Origin: Scedosporium boydii
Lineage: Eukaryota; Ascomycota; Sordariomycetes; Microascales; Microascaceae
Assembly (NCBI GenBank): GCA_002221725.1
Contig: NJFT01000122.1
Span: 52,578-116,577 of the forward strand
DNA length: 64,000 nt
Reading direction: 5' to 3'
The position numbers and the translations under genes are program-made. The first letter of the stretch is position 1. Each line of letters starts with the position of its first letter. Shown in pieces: positions 10,431 to 22,058 of the stretch. The notes under the pieces are model-generated. The model did not search any database. It had not been told where the DNA came from and worked only from the letters and a program-made list of their open reading frames with translations.

Positions 10431-11941
10431 TTAGACCGGTTGGGTTTGCAACTTGGTCAGGACAATATCATCGACTTGAACCTCCTTAAAACTTCCAGTT
10501 CCGCTATACGTAAATTCGATCCTAACCGTAACACTATTGGATGTAGTCGAGAAAATTCCCGAACCAATCGTCGCGACGGAAGTGAAGCTCGAGGTGGTGA
10601 TAAGTCCACCAGCCTGCTGAGAATCGTTGACGTAAAGGGTAGCGTAGACGCTGCCCGAAGTCGTTGTCCTTCGAGCCTTAAAGGATACCTTGTAGTTCGC
10701 TCCCGGGCAAACGGTGACAGACTGTACGATGCGTTGGGGCAGGTTTCCGTTTCCGCCGTTGATGCGAGCACGGAGCGCATAGCCCTGAGCGCCGCCGACG
10801 GCGATACGCTCCACGGTGGCATCGCCGGCGGTGAGGACGGACCAGGTGCCGGTGAGGGTGCCCTCGAAGTCACCGTTGATGACGGGGTTGCCCGCGGGGC
10901 ACGCAGGCACGGAGGTGGTGACAGTCTGGACAGTGGTCTCAGTGGCCGTGGTGGTGGTGGTGGTTGGCTCCGTGATCGTTGCTGTCTCAGTCTCCGTGGT
11001 GGTCGTAGTCGTAGGAGTCGTGACGGTTTCCGTCTCCGTGGTGGTGGTAGGCGTCGTGACAGTCTCGGTCTCAGTGGTGGTAGTGGTGGTAGGCTCAGTC
11101 AAGATCTGGGTCAACGTCTCAGTCTCCGTGGTGGTGGTAGTCGTAGGCTCAGTGAGGACTTGTGTAAGGGTCTCCGTCTCAGTGGCCGTCGTAGGCTCAG
11201 TCAGAGTCTCCGTCAGGGTTTCTGTGAGGGCCTGGGTGACGGTGAACTCCTCAGCAGGAAGGGTGATCGTGGTAGGGACAGTCAGGGTGATCTCCTGCGT
11301 GAGGGTTTCGGTTTCGGCCGGGAGGGTAACAACCTCGCCCTCTCCTGGGATGGTTAGGGTCGTGGTGGCGGTCGCGGTGACTTCTTCGCCGGGAACAGTG
11401 ACGGTTACCTCATCACCGGGAACGGTGACGGTAACCTCTTCACCGGAGACGGTGAAGGTGACTTCCTCGGCAGAAACTGTAACAGTCTCCGCGACAGTGA
11501 TGGTCGCAACATCGTCACCGCCGGGAACAGTGATGGTCTCTGCAACAGTGATAGTCGCGGTGTTGTCCTCATTAGGAGCTGTGATCGTGACCGTCGCGTC
11601 CCCCCCGCCAACGGTAACTGTCGTGGGGACAGTGACCGTGACCAACTCTCCAGCGGACGTGTTAGGGCATTCAGATTCGGTCACGGTCTTGGTTACTGTG
11701 TGCCTGGTCCTGGACCTCTATTGAATATCTCTTGTCAGTGAGATAACCCTTGGATAAATCAATATAGATAGAAGGATGGACATGTAACACGAACCGTCTT
11801 GGTGCACTTCGACTTAGAAGTGTGCTCGAGGCCACGAGTGCCCTGGTGGCCACCTCCGAACCGATTTCGATCCTGTGGGCCGGCAACGGCGGCAAGTGCC
11901 AACGACGTGGCCGAGAGAAGGACGAGGCCTGCGATCTTCAT
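10431..11941 (-). CDS. Secreted TV-repeat adhesin-like protein with C-terminal carbohydrate-binding-like domain
   Basis: Exons 11941-11795 and 11717-10431, joined in phase 0, give 477 residues. Residues 1-20 are a signal peptide (MKIAGLVLL...AAVA). A short Gly/Arg/His segment follows, then about 250 residues of Thr/Val/Glu-rich repeats: imperfect TVTVPGEEVTVTV units, then TETETLTQ/TTTTTE units. The last 160 residues begin with CPAGNPVINGDFE and contain ALRARINGG and a final VQVDDIVL strand, the pattern of CBM4/9-like or galactose-binding-like jelly-roll modules. Low-complexity Thr stalks of this kind are usually heavily O-mannosylated and hold a binding domain away from the wall. There is no GPI signal at the C-terminus. 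Repeat units on the opposite strand create long false frames. Confidence 0.8.
10900..11660 (-). repeat. Internal coding repeats, Thr/Val/Glu-rich
   Basis: Degenerate short tandem repeats within the adhesin-like gene. In the coding sense the distal part encodes TTTTTETETV-type units (about 10930-11230) and the proximal part EEVTVTVPG-type units (about 11270-11640). Both arrays keep the reading frame. Confidence 0.8.
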
Positions 11942-14155
11942 TATAACGAGTCACCTCGAGTTTTATTATAAAGAGAGAGTAATAGGACCAAGGTCCAAAA
12001 AAGAAACAAAACGAGTGTGAGAGGTCGGTCAAAGAATGGACGACTGAGGTTCAAGATCCTAAGGTCCGAGGGAGGCAGAATGCCTCCAGATGTGGAGCCA
12101 TGTCGAGATATATACGAAATACTTCTAGCTAGAACTCTCCCTCATCTCCCCAGATAATTCCGCCCAAAGAATGTCCTCCACTGGGTCTGCACCGCCTAGC
12201 AGAAAGGGGGAGTGGAGGGGAGGCTGCAAGCTGCATTAGCGGCATCGTGAGATATGGGAGACAGACTTCTCCATCTGTGAAGAAGTCATTTCTGGGAATC
12301 GATAGTCTTGCCTGAAGGGCCATGCCACTAAACCTAATCCAGGCTCGCTTTCGAGATTGCCTCAGTGCGGCTGGACGCAATCCGCAGGGCTCAAATTACC
12401 GGGGTGGTTCGTTTCCCATTGAAGACGGGGTTAGCGTCCCCTTTTTGGCTTCAGAAAAAGCTTGTGGTCAACCAAGAATTAAACTGGCCAATCGCCTTCT
12501 TCATCCATGGAGTAAACGCTCGAGCTATTGAATCTACCTTATGCAGGAACGACAAGCATGACCCTTTTTTCACCCACACCAACTCTTTGGGACGCCATGC
12601 ACCACGCTGGAAAAGCGCTGGTCTCGTCCACTAACCCTTGGTAGTGGAAATGTTATCGTACCTCCTCCAATTCCAGACGTCAATATCATCGTGCTCTAAG
12701 CGAGGGAGGGTGACTAGGGATACCAGTCCGAAGTACAAGTACGCGGATCGAGGTTTGAATCCAATCGTATGAGGTGGCACAAAAGATTGATGAAGGATAT
12801 TCATTTTGGGCACGCAGGTCTTGGTTCCTATTCAATAATTTACTTGAACTGGTGCCCTTCCCAGAAAAATGAGGTGTTTATTTGCTTCGGAAGAGGTTTT
12901 GTTTGCGTGGGAAGCTGGAACATGAGCAATATAACGACCATCGGTGTCAACTTTCAGTAGTATTATCATAATATTGCCCACCACCCAGGTACTTCGTGCG
13001 ACATTGAATTGAACGCTCTTCGTGCTTGTACCAAGCACCTCGGCATAGAAGGAGATGAGGAGTAGGGACGCAGACTCGACGCCCGCTGCAAGAAACAGGG
13101 TCAAGTACTGGCTTCTCCTCCAGAGTCAATGGTGGAAAAGGCGAAAGCGTTGCCCGCTGGAATGAAACAGTTATTTAATAATACTCAGCCCAGCCGAGCT
13201 CAGGTCTTAATCCAAGCGCAATGTCAAGGAGTCCATACTTCGTACATCCGGACAGATCCTGGTATTCATTCGGTGGAGAGTGGAAATACTCGTGCATGAA
13301 GAGTTTGGGGAATGAATAATACGAAATATTGATGTACTTCGTAGATTTATCCTTTTTCTTGGTGCTTTGTCTCAGCCCTAACCCCAAGACATTTGATATT
13401 CAATGTTTATTTATAGAGCAGCAGGGCAACAATAAGCTGAGACACCGCGATCGTCCGTATTCACTCAGAAGTCGGATTTCCAGAACTGACACCCAAGACC
13501 TAGATCTTTGATGGCTGGCCCACGAAGTACAATATCCTTCTCCCCCCCCCCCCCCCCCTTTTGAGATGGTGGCTTCCCCACATTCGGCAGACCCAGGGTC
13601 AGTCGATCCATAAATCCATTGAATATGGAATTGCCGAGCTTCCTTGTGGAGATTCATTTTGATGGTCTCAAATCATTCCCAGACCCCGTTCACCTTGAAC
13701 TCGAACAGCGTATTGGGGCCAATGGTGGCCTAATAAAACACTCGCTAGACAGATCGTTGAAAAAGGAAAGGAAGAAACAAATAAATGCCAGGGGAAAAAA
13801 AAAAAAAGTGTGGAGGGATTATGGATGATCTATAATTTCTACATCAGCAACCCGGGAGTTTGGCAATGCAACAGTCATCTGGCCCTTGAGGGAGCCGGGG
13901 ATAGTCGCCAGTTTGAGGGTAGGGCTGATACTACCGGTTCTTCTCCCTCCACCTCGGATGTCCCATGCTCCATTGTATCGAAGAACCTCAATACTTGGAT
14001 CACTTCTTCGTCATGGACCTCCTATGTTTACAAAGCATCGGCGCCAGTAGGATTAGTGTCTTGCAACGGCTTCAATTGATGGGACGGTCCCCATCGACGT
14101 ATCCAGGGAAAGAAAGTCTGCCAGCGTACTACTACCTTCCCTGCTGATTGCCCTG
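11942..14155. other. Gene-poor 2.2 kb with homopolymer and TACTTCGTA motifs
   Basis: No supported gene. Contents: a TATA-like stretch at about 12108-12114, some 167 bp upstream of the adhesin start; several TACTTCGTA-type words (near 12990, 13236 and 13334); a 17-base C run at 13542-13558; and an A run near 13795-13806. The open frames listed in all six phases are short and lack splice structure. Confidence 0.5.
13542..13558. repeat. Poly-C tract, 17 nt
   Basis: An uninterrupted run of 17 C residues in intergenic DNA. Its length is likely to vary between strains and between assemblies. Confidence 0.9.
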
Positions 14156-17023
14156 CTATGTAGTCCCAAGCAGCCTAGCCTGCCGTTCTAGAAATAGGGT
14201 CTTCGCACGATCCTCCTCCAAAGTCACCCTCTTATCCGCCATTGTTATCACCATATCCATTGGTCCAGGACGTAGTGTCCACTTGGAGAGTTCTTGGTCG
14301 CCGTCTTCTCGGCTTTGTTCGTACCATTCATGCAAATAATATGATCTTTTCAGCGTTTGCACCATCATCACCTCAACGGAGCACCAGGCTCGAGTGTAGT
14401 ACTCATCGTCCACGAGGCTCACAACCGCGTTGCACTGCGCGAGAATCATTGGTAGCGCTGCCACCCCCTTTGCTGGGTCTTCCTGGTCGACACAGGCGTA
14501 GTCCTAGTCTTGAGTGTTAATAGGGTCCAATATCGATTTGGTGAACAGACAGGACGGTGTGAAGCTTACCAACCAAATACTCAGTCGCGATGGATTGATA
14601 TCCGGATGGAGTTGTAGCAATCTCTCCACAGCCGCGATTACACGATTGTACTGCGTATTATTCTGGTCATCGGGTGACGTTGTGACGTTGGCCACTTTCA
14701 GCCATCGATAAGAGACGAAGACAATGTATTCGCCCGCGGAATGCTCGCAGCCGGGAGTGAATGTCTCCGTCATGGAATTGTCCGACCTAGGGAATTTTCC
14801 GAACTTGACAAATTCCGAATATCGAAGAAACTTGAGTTGGTCGAACTTGTCGCTCTTTCGTTTGTCCTTGGCCAGCTCTTGGGCATAGCGGATTCGGAGC
14901 TTTTCGATGGAATCATGACCGCCATCGAGCAGTACGGGTCGCAGCTCTTCTTGGAATAGCTCACGGTAACCCTTTCTCAACATGGATTCGTATTGCCGCT
15001 GAATTATGCCCTCCTCCGTACTCCCAGCTACTTTGCGGAGTCCTTCTAGCACAAGAACCTCCATTTTAGGGTCACCACTATACACGGCATAGTCTAGTGC
15101 TGTATAGCCATGCTCATCGACCAAATCCAGATCAGCTCCCGCATCTATCAGATCGCGCAGATACTGACGGTGCTCTTCTGAAGGTTCTTTACAAAGTGCC
15201 ATGGCTGGAGTACACCCGTACGGAGGGTTAAACTGCTGGAGAGCTTCATCCCGTCGGCCGCCCTTCAGAAGAGCGAATCCATAGAAGAGACGAGTTACTG
15301 CTACGACAGTGGTATCTTCTGAATCCGCTGTCAGGTCCATGGCTTTTGAAGCAGCTTCGATAGCAGCATTGTTGTTGTTCCCAGCTGAATAGCAGAGGGA
15401 AAGGCGAGTAAGGCCAATAATCTCCCACGTACGTCCCTGGCGTCTTCGGTGCTCAGCACCTCCGCCCAGGTCAAGGCTTTGTTCTTCACCTTGTAATCGG
15501 CGCGCTCTTTCAATTCGTTCGTTAAGGCACTGGATGGCTTTTTCCAATAATCCCATATCACCGGTCTCCTCGAAGAGTTGATAATAGACCATTCCCAAAT
15601 TGCCAACTGCGCGGCAAGTGGGGCGGTCAAACTCGAGAGCTTTGGCAGTTTCATACTGATCTGAGAACGCCGATCGAGCCTCGCTGACTCGGTTCATGTG
15701 GCGATATAATACGCCCAACTCCCCGCTAAACTCAACCCTTTCTACACTAACACCTAAGCCGTCCATGGCTTTCCGCAAATGGCTCTCTGCTTGGTCGTAT
15801 CGGCCGAACCGCCGGTACGTATTGCCGAGTTCTCCGTGGACAATGCTGGTGTAGCGCTGCGTGTTTGGGAAACCCTTTTCAGATTGGCAGAGATGAAGGG
15901 CGCTGTTTAATTCTCGGAGAGCATGTTCCCATTCCGCTCGATCCATGTGATACCGGCCCCGCGCCATGAAAACTTCCCACCTGCGGACAGCCTCAACTCG
16001 ACTAACGAGCTCGGCAGGAGTAATGCCGCCAGGATCGCGGATCTGGGTGAACGACTCTGCGTCTTTGGGTCCAAGCACCGGAGCGTCCATGACGAAACCT
16101 CGACTAGCGTCGAAAAAGAAGAAGGTCGCGTGAAGAACGTCCGGTTGAACTGTGGATGTATGAAAAGAAGCCTCAGGGATCGTATAGCTCATCCCCCGAG
16201 TTTGAATGGCGGACTCCTGTTTTTCTGCACGCATGAAGTCTCCGGTATTCACGACCGTGGATGACTGTTGGTGCGTTTTGTACGTCGTGCTTCCCTTATC
16301 TTTGCTATCTGTCCAACCAAGAGCGTACCTGGCATGAGTGGCCTCGCTGATGGTAGTGACCGGCTTAACTTTATACGGAGTGTCCTTTCCTTCTCCAGCA
16401 AGAATCCAGCCTTGGGCGAATGCCTGGTGAGAATGGACAGCGAAGCCGGCATTTCCACGGAAACCATCTGGCATCCAGATGTGGAGCCGGAAGAGTTCGT
16501 CAATGTTTCCATCCTTGATCAGACTGCAGAGGGCAACAGATAGAAACCCCTGCGCACTTCGACTTGCCGCCCAGCGAAGTTTGGACTCGGGGGGAACGTT
16601 AAGGGCACTCCGAACAATCCGCCAGACGAGGTCCAGCTCATCGGCTTGGACATGGACACCCTTGCGACCAGTAACCCTAAGGAAGGTGATTCCGATAGTT
16701 ACTAGGGATATATGTCGCGTGTCGTCATCTCCTTGGAATTTTGCTTCTGCTTTTGCGCACAAATCTTGCAGGGTTATGCGGGCTTGGTCTGCCTCGAAGC
16801 CCTCAATCGCCTGCGGGGTCAAGGTGGCGGGGTCGAAAAACCATCGATGAACCTGGGTTGCATCGTCTTCATTTACCTTGGCGGCGCCAAGCACTCCCTG
16901 GAGAACTCGAAGGAGCTCCGATGTCGAAAAGATGTCCAGACTTACACTAAAACCGTTACGGCGGTCCTCAATTTTCATTGCATCGCCCGAAGCGGTTCCA
17001 TTCTGTTTGACTTCCGGGCCCAT
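14156..17023 (-). CDS. TPR-ankyrin-TIR-like domain protein
   Basis: Exons 17023-14571/14570 and 14503-14156, phase 0, encode about 933 residues; the intron is 14569-14504 (GTAAGC...CTAG). Order of parts: an N-terminal region (1-330) I do not recognise; TPR-like helical repeats (about 345-590, with GELGNTYRRFGRYDQAESHL and AVGNLGMVYYQL); two ankyrin repeats (about 600-665, DAGADLDLVDEHGYTALDYA); a charged linker; and a C-terminal TIR-like domain (about 765-905). The last has YIVFVSYRWL as strand A, LSIWLDYACVDQED, ILAQCNAVVSLV, and RAWCSVE, whose Glu862 sits where NAD-cleaving TIR domains keep their catalytic glutamate. The TIR domain is split by the intron. The start was chosen as the first ATG; an upstream GTG is not used. 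Signalling or cell-death function is inference. It is divergent from the AAA+ gene. Confidence 0.75.
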
Positions 17024-18273
17024 TTTGGTGATGTGGGATACTACCGGCTTGGAGAAAGCAGCGCCGCTTGTCACCCCTGATCAAGACAGTTTTTGCGGGT
17101 CCGACTCACTTTAAACTAAACCGAACCCTTGCCAGACCAAACACTTCGAACTCAAGGCGGGCTGAGACTGTTGCCTGCTGTCTTGAGGCTATCTCGTATC
17201 GCCCTGTTGTCTCATTGTCTCACCCGAACATGCACCGCCTCAGTCGTCGGTCCATCCATGTCCAATGACGTCGCACATTGGGGCTGAGGAGGATGAGCGG
17301 GGATTTTCTCCTGCATGTTCAAGCTCTCCAATCGCAGTATTTTCATGAAGAGGACAGAGCGATCAAGTCGCACTCTTCACCTCCTCGCGGAATCGCCTGG
17401 AGCCAATTCATCCAACGACAGGGTCGTACTAGAATTAGACATCTTGAATCCAGGATAAACAAGGGTCCCCCACTACTATCACCGCCACCTTTACTCTTGA
17501 TAAGAGTATCACGCGAGAGGCTTGAAGGTTTAAAAGGCAATTATATACGCCGTAGGAGCGACTGCATTTCGTACAAAGGCTAGGTGTAATTCCTGAACAA
17601 TTAGAGGAGAGTGTTTCAACTTAATTTTCGACGTTTTCTTCCTTATTGTACGCCGCAGTATAGAGACTCTATTATATTACTCTAACGCAACCGAGCAAAC
17701 CCCTCTGGTTCTTTTCGGCTTTAAAACGTTCTGCTGAGGTTTCCTTCTAAGAAGAGTCTGGTATTTCCTTGTTTCCTTCTTGCGGGTAATGTAAATGGAG
17801 CCTGGCAGTGCGTTTTGTGGATAAGGAGTGTGGGTGAGCGGATGAGATATTGATGTATTTTTTGGGGTCCAGACTGCAAAGTCCACCGTCCAGGCGACCT
17901 GCATGGATGACAGCATTCCTAGTCCGACCATGATCGCGAGGTTTGCATCCAATTAAAGTCTTCCAGTGACGATGTCGTGTCCCGACAATGAAAGTGGAAT
18001 AACGATATGGAAGTGTCGATTGGTTGTTTGGTCAAGATGCATGAAAAGACCGCCTCGAAATCTCCAGGCAGCAGCACCCAGTCAACCAACGAGGATTAGG
18101 CATGAGTCCGATAACATGATTCCAGTGATAATTATATATTAACCTTGTCGCTGCCGATGCTCGGGATGGGATGGGATCTTTCGCTCTCAACCACAATTTC
18201 CATTTTCCCCAATTCCACTTTGACCTCTTTGTGCCGTTTTTCCATTTGACAGCAAGGCGAGCTATTCATCACA
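17024..18273. other. Shared divergent promoter region, 1.25 kb
   Basis: Lies between the TIR-like gene (minus) and the AAA+ gene (plus). The last 90 bases before the AAA+ start are CT-rich, as is common just upstream of fungal start codons. No gene is seen. Confidence 0.5.
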
Positions 18274-20700
18274 ATGCCGCGGATCGAGCCGGAGCCAGTT
18301 GAAAATTCCTTCACCCTAGTTGAGTCTCTACATGACCGGGAGGAGCAGTCGCCAGGGCCTTCCCTCTCCGCACCCATCATTGAGAACTCCACCCTGGTCC
18401 AGAATCTCTATGAGGGTCCTAAGAAATGTCGCTGCTGCGTCAACTGGGTCGACCAGCTCCCGGCGAAGGCGGAGCCCGACGAAGAAGAGGCTGACGAGGA
18501 AGAAGAGAAAACCCCAATTGTAATTCGCTATTCGGTCACACGTGGTGAAGACACATCCCGAGTCTCGATTCATTCAATTGAAATACAGGATTCAGCAACA
18601 AGGGAGGCCCTCTTCCCCGTCTTTGAGGGTTTTGATAACATCCACCCCAGCATCAACTGCCTGGTCTTCCTCGCCCCGTTCAAGCCCTTCTTCTACCGCT
18701 GGGAAAAATTCGAGGCAGCTATTGAATCGTGCGAGGTGCCTCGAACCAAGGAAATTTTGACGCAGCTCCGCTCTGTCGTCAGAGCTGATCTGGCTGAAGC
18801 TTTTGCTGTGAAGAAGGAACTTGTCGCCAACGGCCTCATTAGCTTCCCCTATCTGTGGATCATCTTTCAACCAGGCGAGCTAGTGTGCCAGGACGGCGGC
18901 CCTGGCAATGAAAGGTTTTACTACCTGGAATCTACCGAGGATCTGACCCGACAGTCAGAATTCCGTCTTTACACTCAAGCCGTTGAGTATGATGGTTTTC
19001 GATACGGCTTATGGGCCGCCGACTTCTCCATTTATTCGTTCGCCGGTACTCGGAAAATTACCCGCTTGAATGTTTTCCCCGCCCATTTCATCGACGACTT
19101 TGAAAAGGTCAGGGAGGCTGTGATCGAACGTGGGCGGAAGTTTTGCTCTCTTACTGGTGTTCACTACAAAGAGTACCCTGACGACGGCTCGGGCTCCCAA
19201 GTCGGCGACGAGAAGAGGCAGTATCGCCGTGTCATGATCGATCCAATGGGAAGTCAGGATGCAAGGCGCATGCTTCACTTCCTCCGGCTAAAGGAGGACA
19301 TGGTCTGCGAGACGACTCTGATCACTCAAATCCCGGTTGATATCCCGCCCGTGGGCGGACATAAGTCTCTTGAGAGATCGCGTTGGCGCTCGACTTCTCC
19401 AGATCGTGATTCGTATCGTGATAGGCAATACGAGGATGACCCACCCCGACGGGTAAGAAGGATCCAACCCAGGCCGCGTTCTCGATCGGAGACCCCGCCG
19501 GCCCGTGTCGTTCCGCTGTTCAAGAATGCCGATGATGAGCCTCTCAGCGATTTTCACCTTCAGATTTGCACCACTCACGTGCCGGGGTTTTGTCTGAAGA
19601 AGAGACGATGGGGTAAGTGAATCCTAATATCATTGAACATGACTATTGACGCAGCTGCTAATCATTTTTTTCTTTCTCTGCAGAAACTTTCCACGTCAAC
19701 AAAGTTCGAGATATCGAATGGAATCCTGACCCGTTCAATACACTCGTTCTTCCGGACGGCTACAAGGACCTAATCCTCTCTTTTGTAGAAAGCCACATTG
19801 ACGGCGATGAATCATTCGGTGACGTTATTCAAGGAAAAGGTAAGGGCCCTGCGTTCTGGTGATATCTTGGTTTATTAGTGTTCGGTGCTAACAACGAGTA
19901 ATAGGTAGCGGCCTTGTCGCTCTGCTCACGGGCCCACCAGGAGTGGGCAAAACGCTCACGGCCGAATCAGGTATATCGGGAATTCTATTACTGTCCTCGT
20001 CGTCCTGCATATTGCTGACACTGCTAATCCAGTCGCCGAAACCCTTCGCGTTCCACTCTACATCCTTGACCTCGGTCAAAGCATTGTAGAGCTGGATGAG
20101 GAGCGATATCCCTCGCCGAGAGGCATCGACAAGTCTCGAATTAAGCTCTCAGAAGCGTTTAGGCTTGCTGCCCGGTGGAAGGCGCTCCTCCTCGTGGATG
20201 AATGTGATCTGTACCTCGAGCCACGAAACGAGGCAAGTCCTCTTCGTAACCGTGTTGTGACGAGTAAGTATCTTGGCCCCCTTCTGCTTCTATTGTTTGA
20301 GGATGGCCGCGAGACTATATTAATACGTATAACAGAATTCCTCCACGAAATCGAATACTCTTCGACACTGCTTTTCTTGACAACGAACCGCCCAGATGCG
20401 CTTGACCCAGCATTGGCATCTCGCATACATCTGACCGTTACTTACCCCCCATTGGACCGGGTTACCCGTCGAACGATCTGGGAGACCTTCCTTTCACACA
20501 ATGGATGCCCAAGACTGCAGCCCTCGGCGCTCGATGCGCTCGCAAATGTGCCTTTGAACGGGCGCAGGATTCGGAACGTGGTGAGAGCCGCGGCCATCAT
20601 GGCTGGTAGAAACAAGAGGAGCATTGAGTTTAGGGACATCAAGACGGTTCTTCAGATTACGGAGGGTAAGATCGTTGAGGAAAGCAGATGGGATAACTAA
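18274..20700 (+). CDS. AAA+ ATPase with DUF7025-type N-terminal region
   Basis: Five exons, 18274-19612, 19684-19839, 19905-19970, 20033-20263 and 20336-20700, encode 718 residues. The N-terminal 480 residues hold an acidic patch (about 70-85), the YLWIIFQPGELV segment typical of fungal DUF7025-AAA proteins, and a basic Arg/Ser-rich insert (about 365-410). The ATPase core follows: Walker A GPPGVGKT (508-515), Walker B LLLVDECD (572-579), sensor 1 LTTNR (612-616), and ALASRIH with the arginine finger. The fourth intron (20264-20335, 72 nt) is free of stops and a multiple of three, but splicing it recreates the conserved RN-x4-FLHxIEY helix, so it is treated as an intron. Probably a cytosolic or organelle remodelling ATPase; substrate unknown. 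Confidence 0.85.
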
Positions 20701-21040
20701 ATGGGTGACTAGGGCCGGAGTTGCAGACTGGAAAGTGGAAACTCATGCCGGCCGTTTTTCTTTTCTTTTCTTCTGCCCTTCTTTTTTTTTTTTTTTTTTT
20801 TCGCCCTCGCCTTTACAGTCCGCCCCAGTTTGTTCAGGAACCTCAGATTGAATGTCCAAGATTGATATTAAGAACTCCGGAATAAATAATACGCCATAGC
20901 TCCAACTAAAGATAACACGAGGTCACTCATTATCTAGATTCTGCACTAAATAAAAAGACTGGAAAAAGAAAAGATGGAGAAAGAATCAATGAAAATGAAT
21001 CAATCCAACCAGTATCTTTGCTTGCTTCTCCCCTCAATAT
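20701..21040. other. Convergent spacer with poly-T tract
   Basis: A 340-bp spacer containing a run of about 18 T residues around 20783-20801 and AATAAATAAT near 20881. The latter fits 3'-end formation. No gene is seen. Confidence 0.6.
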
Positions 21041-22058
21041 TTAATACCCAGTGCCCTTGTCTTGGCGAGCCACCTCTTCGCGGAACACATTCCTCCCAGC
21101 GGCCCGAGAAAAGTCAACATCATCCCTTTGGAAGGACGGCGATGCATCAAGGGCAATTCCCGCCGATCTCTGAGTCTTACTCCGCCTAACACCGTACCCC
21201 CCGCTATTTCGTGACCCTCCAAGCTTGACCCTCTTCTTGAGGAAAAACCAGGCAAGACCGATAATAACGCCAAGTACAACGATGCCAACTGCGACGCCGA
21301 CGGCGATGGCGGTAACATTCTTTTTATGGCCCTTCTCCTTTTCATTTATATGCAGAAGGACTTTTGGCCCCGGATCCTTGTCTCTGATCGTCCCGTTTGG
21401 ATAAAGGTAGGCAAGGAAAAATCGCACCTCAGTGCTCTTCACCTCGGGGAGGTCAACATCACCGGCTCCGGGACTCCAAGCGAAAAAGCCCTTTGATGCC
21501 CCGAACTTTTCAGACGAGAAACCCGTGTCGGCGATACCGGGATCGGGGTCGGGAGAGAGGTAGTTACCTTGAAGCATGACCTGAGTTTCGGGTCGTTGGA
21601 AGAAGCCGGCATCCCATGTTACTGACGAAATGTTAGCAATCAAGAGAATACAAATTAAAACGTCGCATTATGGGACATGAAGAGGCACGCTTACTGAAAT
21701 ACGTCTTTCCAACCTCTACTTCAGCACCATTTTCAGGTGCGCAAAATGGTTGGTACGTTCCATGAGATCCCGTCTCTTCATTGCAGACCAAAAATGCACC
21801 GGCACCATTCGAATCCGCGGTCGGGACCGCGGCGTTGCCAGGGAATGCAGACGTGGTCTTGCCACCTTGGACTGTGGGTGTAATTGTCTTGAATGCGCCG
21901 TTGGCGTCGACAGTGACCCAAGGGAGGATCTTTTTATCTTGCTGGCGGGGTAGAATGGAGGTTTGGCCGCAGCTTGCGAGGAGGAGGAGAGGCACGACAA
22001 GGGTGGTAGTGATACCCCGCACCGAGAGGAAAGAAGAGCTGGTGGTGGTGAGAGTCAT
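21041..22058 (-). CDS. Single-pass membrane protein with secreted N-terminal domain
   Basis: Exons 22058-21695 and 21621-21041 give 314 residues. An N-terminal signal peptide is long and hydrophobic (GITTTLVVPLLLLASC, about 15-30). An extracellular domain of about 190 residues includes LPWVTVDANG, a Cys pair around FLVCNEETG and YQPFCAPEN, and YFITWDAGFF across the splice junction. A single transmembrane helix (about 222-244, VAVGIVVLGVIIGLAWFFL) is followed by KKR and a basic cytoplasmic tail. This is the layout of a fungal type I surface protein family of unknown function. The start was chosen at ATG 22058; a longer frame uses a non-ATG codon. Wall-sensor function is possible, but there is no WSC or Ser/Thr-rich stalk. 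Confidence 0.75.

Noticed and set aside
10440..11724. Long plus-strand open frames (about 300 codons) opposite the TV-repeat gene
   Set aside because: They are complements of the repeat coding sequence (GTVTVTSS or Arg/Gly-rich text), with no start context or intron support.
6170..11900. Several other antisense frames of 80-150 codons
   Set aside because: GC-rich third positions in real genes keep the opposite strand open; none has splice-supported extension.
12750..12765. GGTTTGAATCC as a second tRNA-like B box
   Set aside because: One mismatch from the consensus and no A box or arms upstream.
17023..17074. An upstream GTG start for the TIR-like gene
   Set aside because: Nuclear genes start at ATG; the first in-frame ATG is at 17023.
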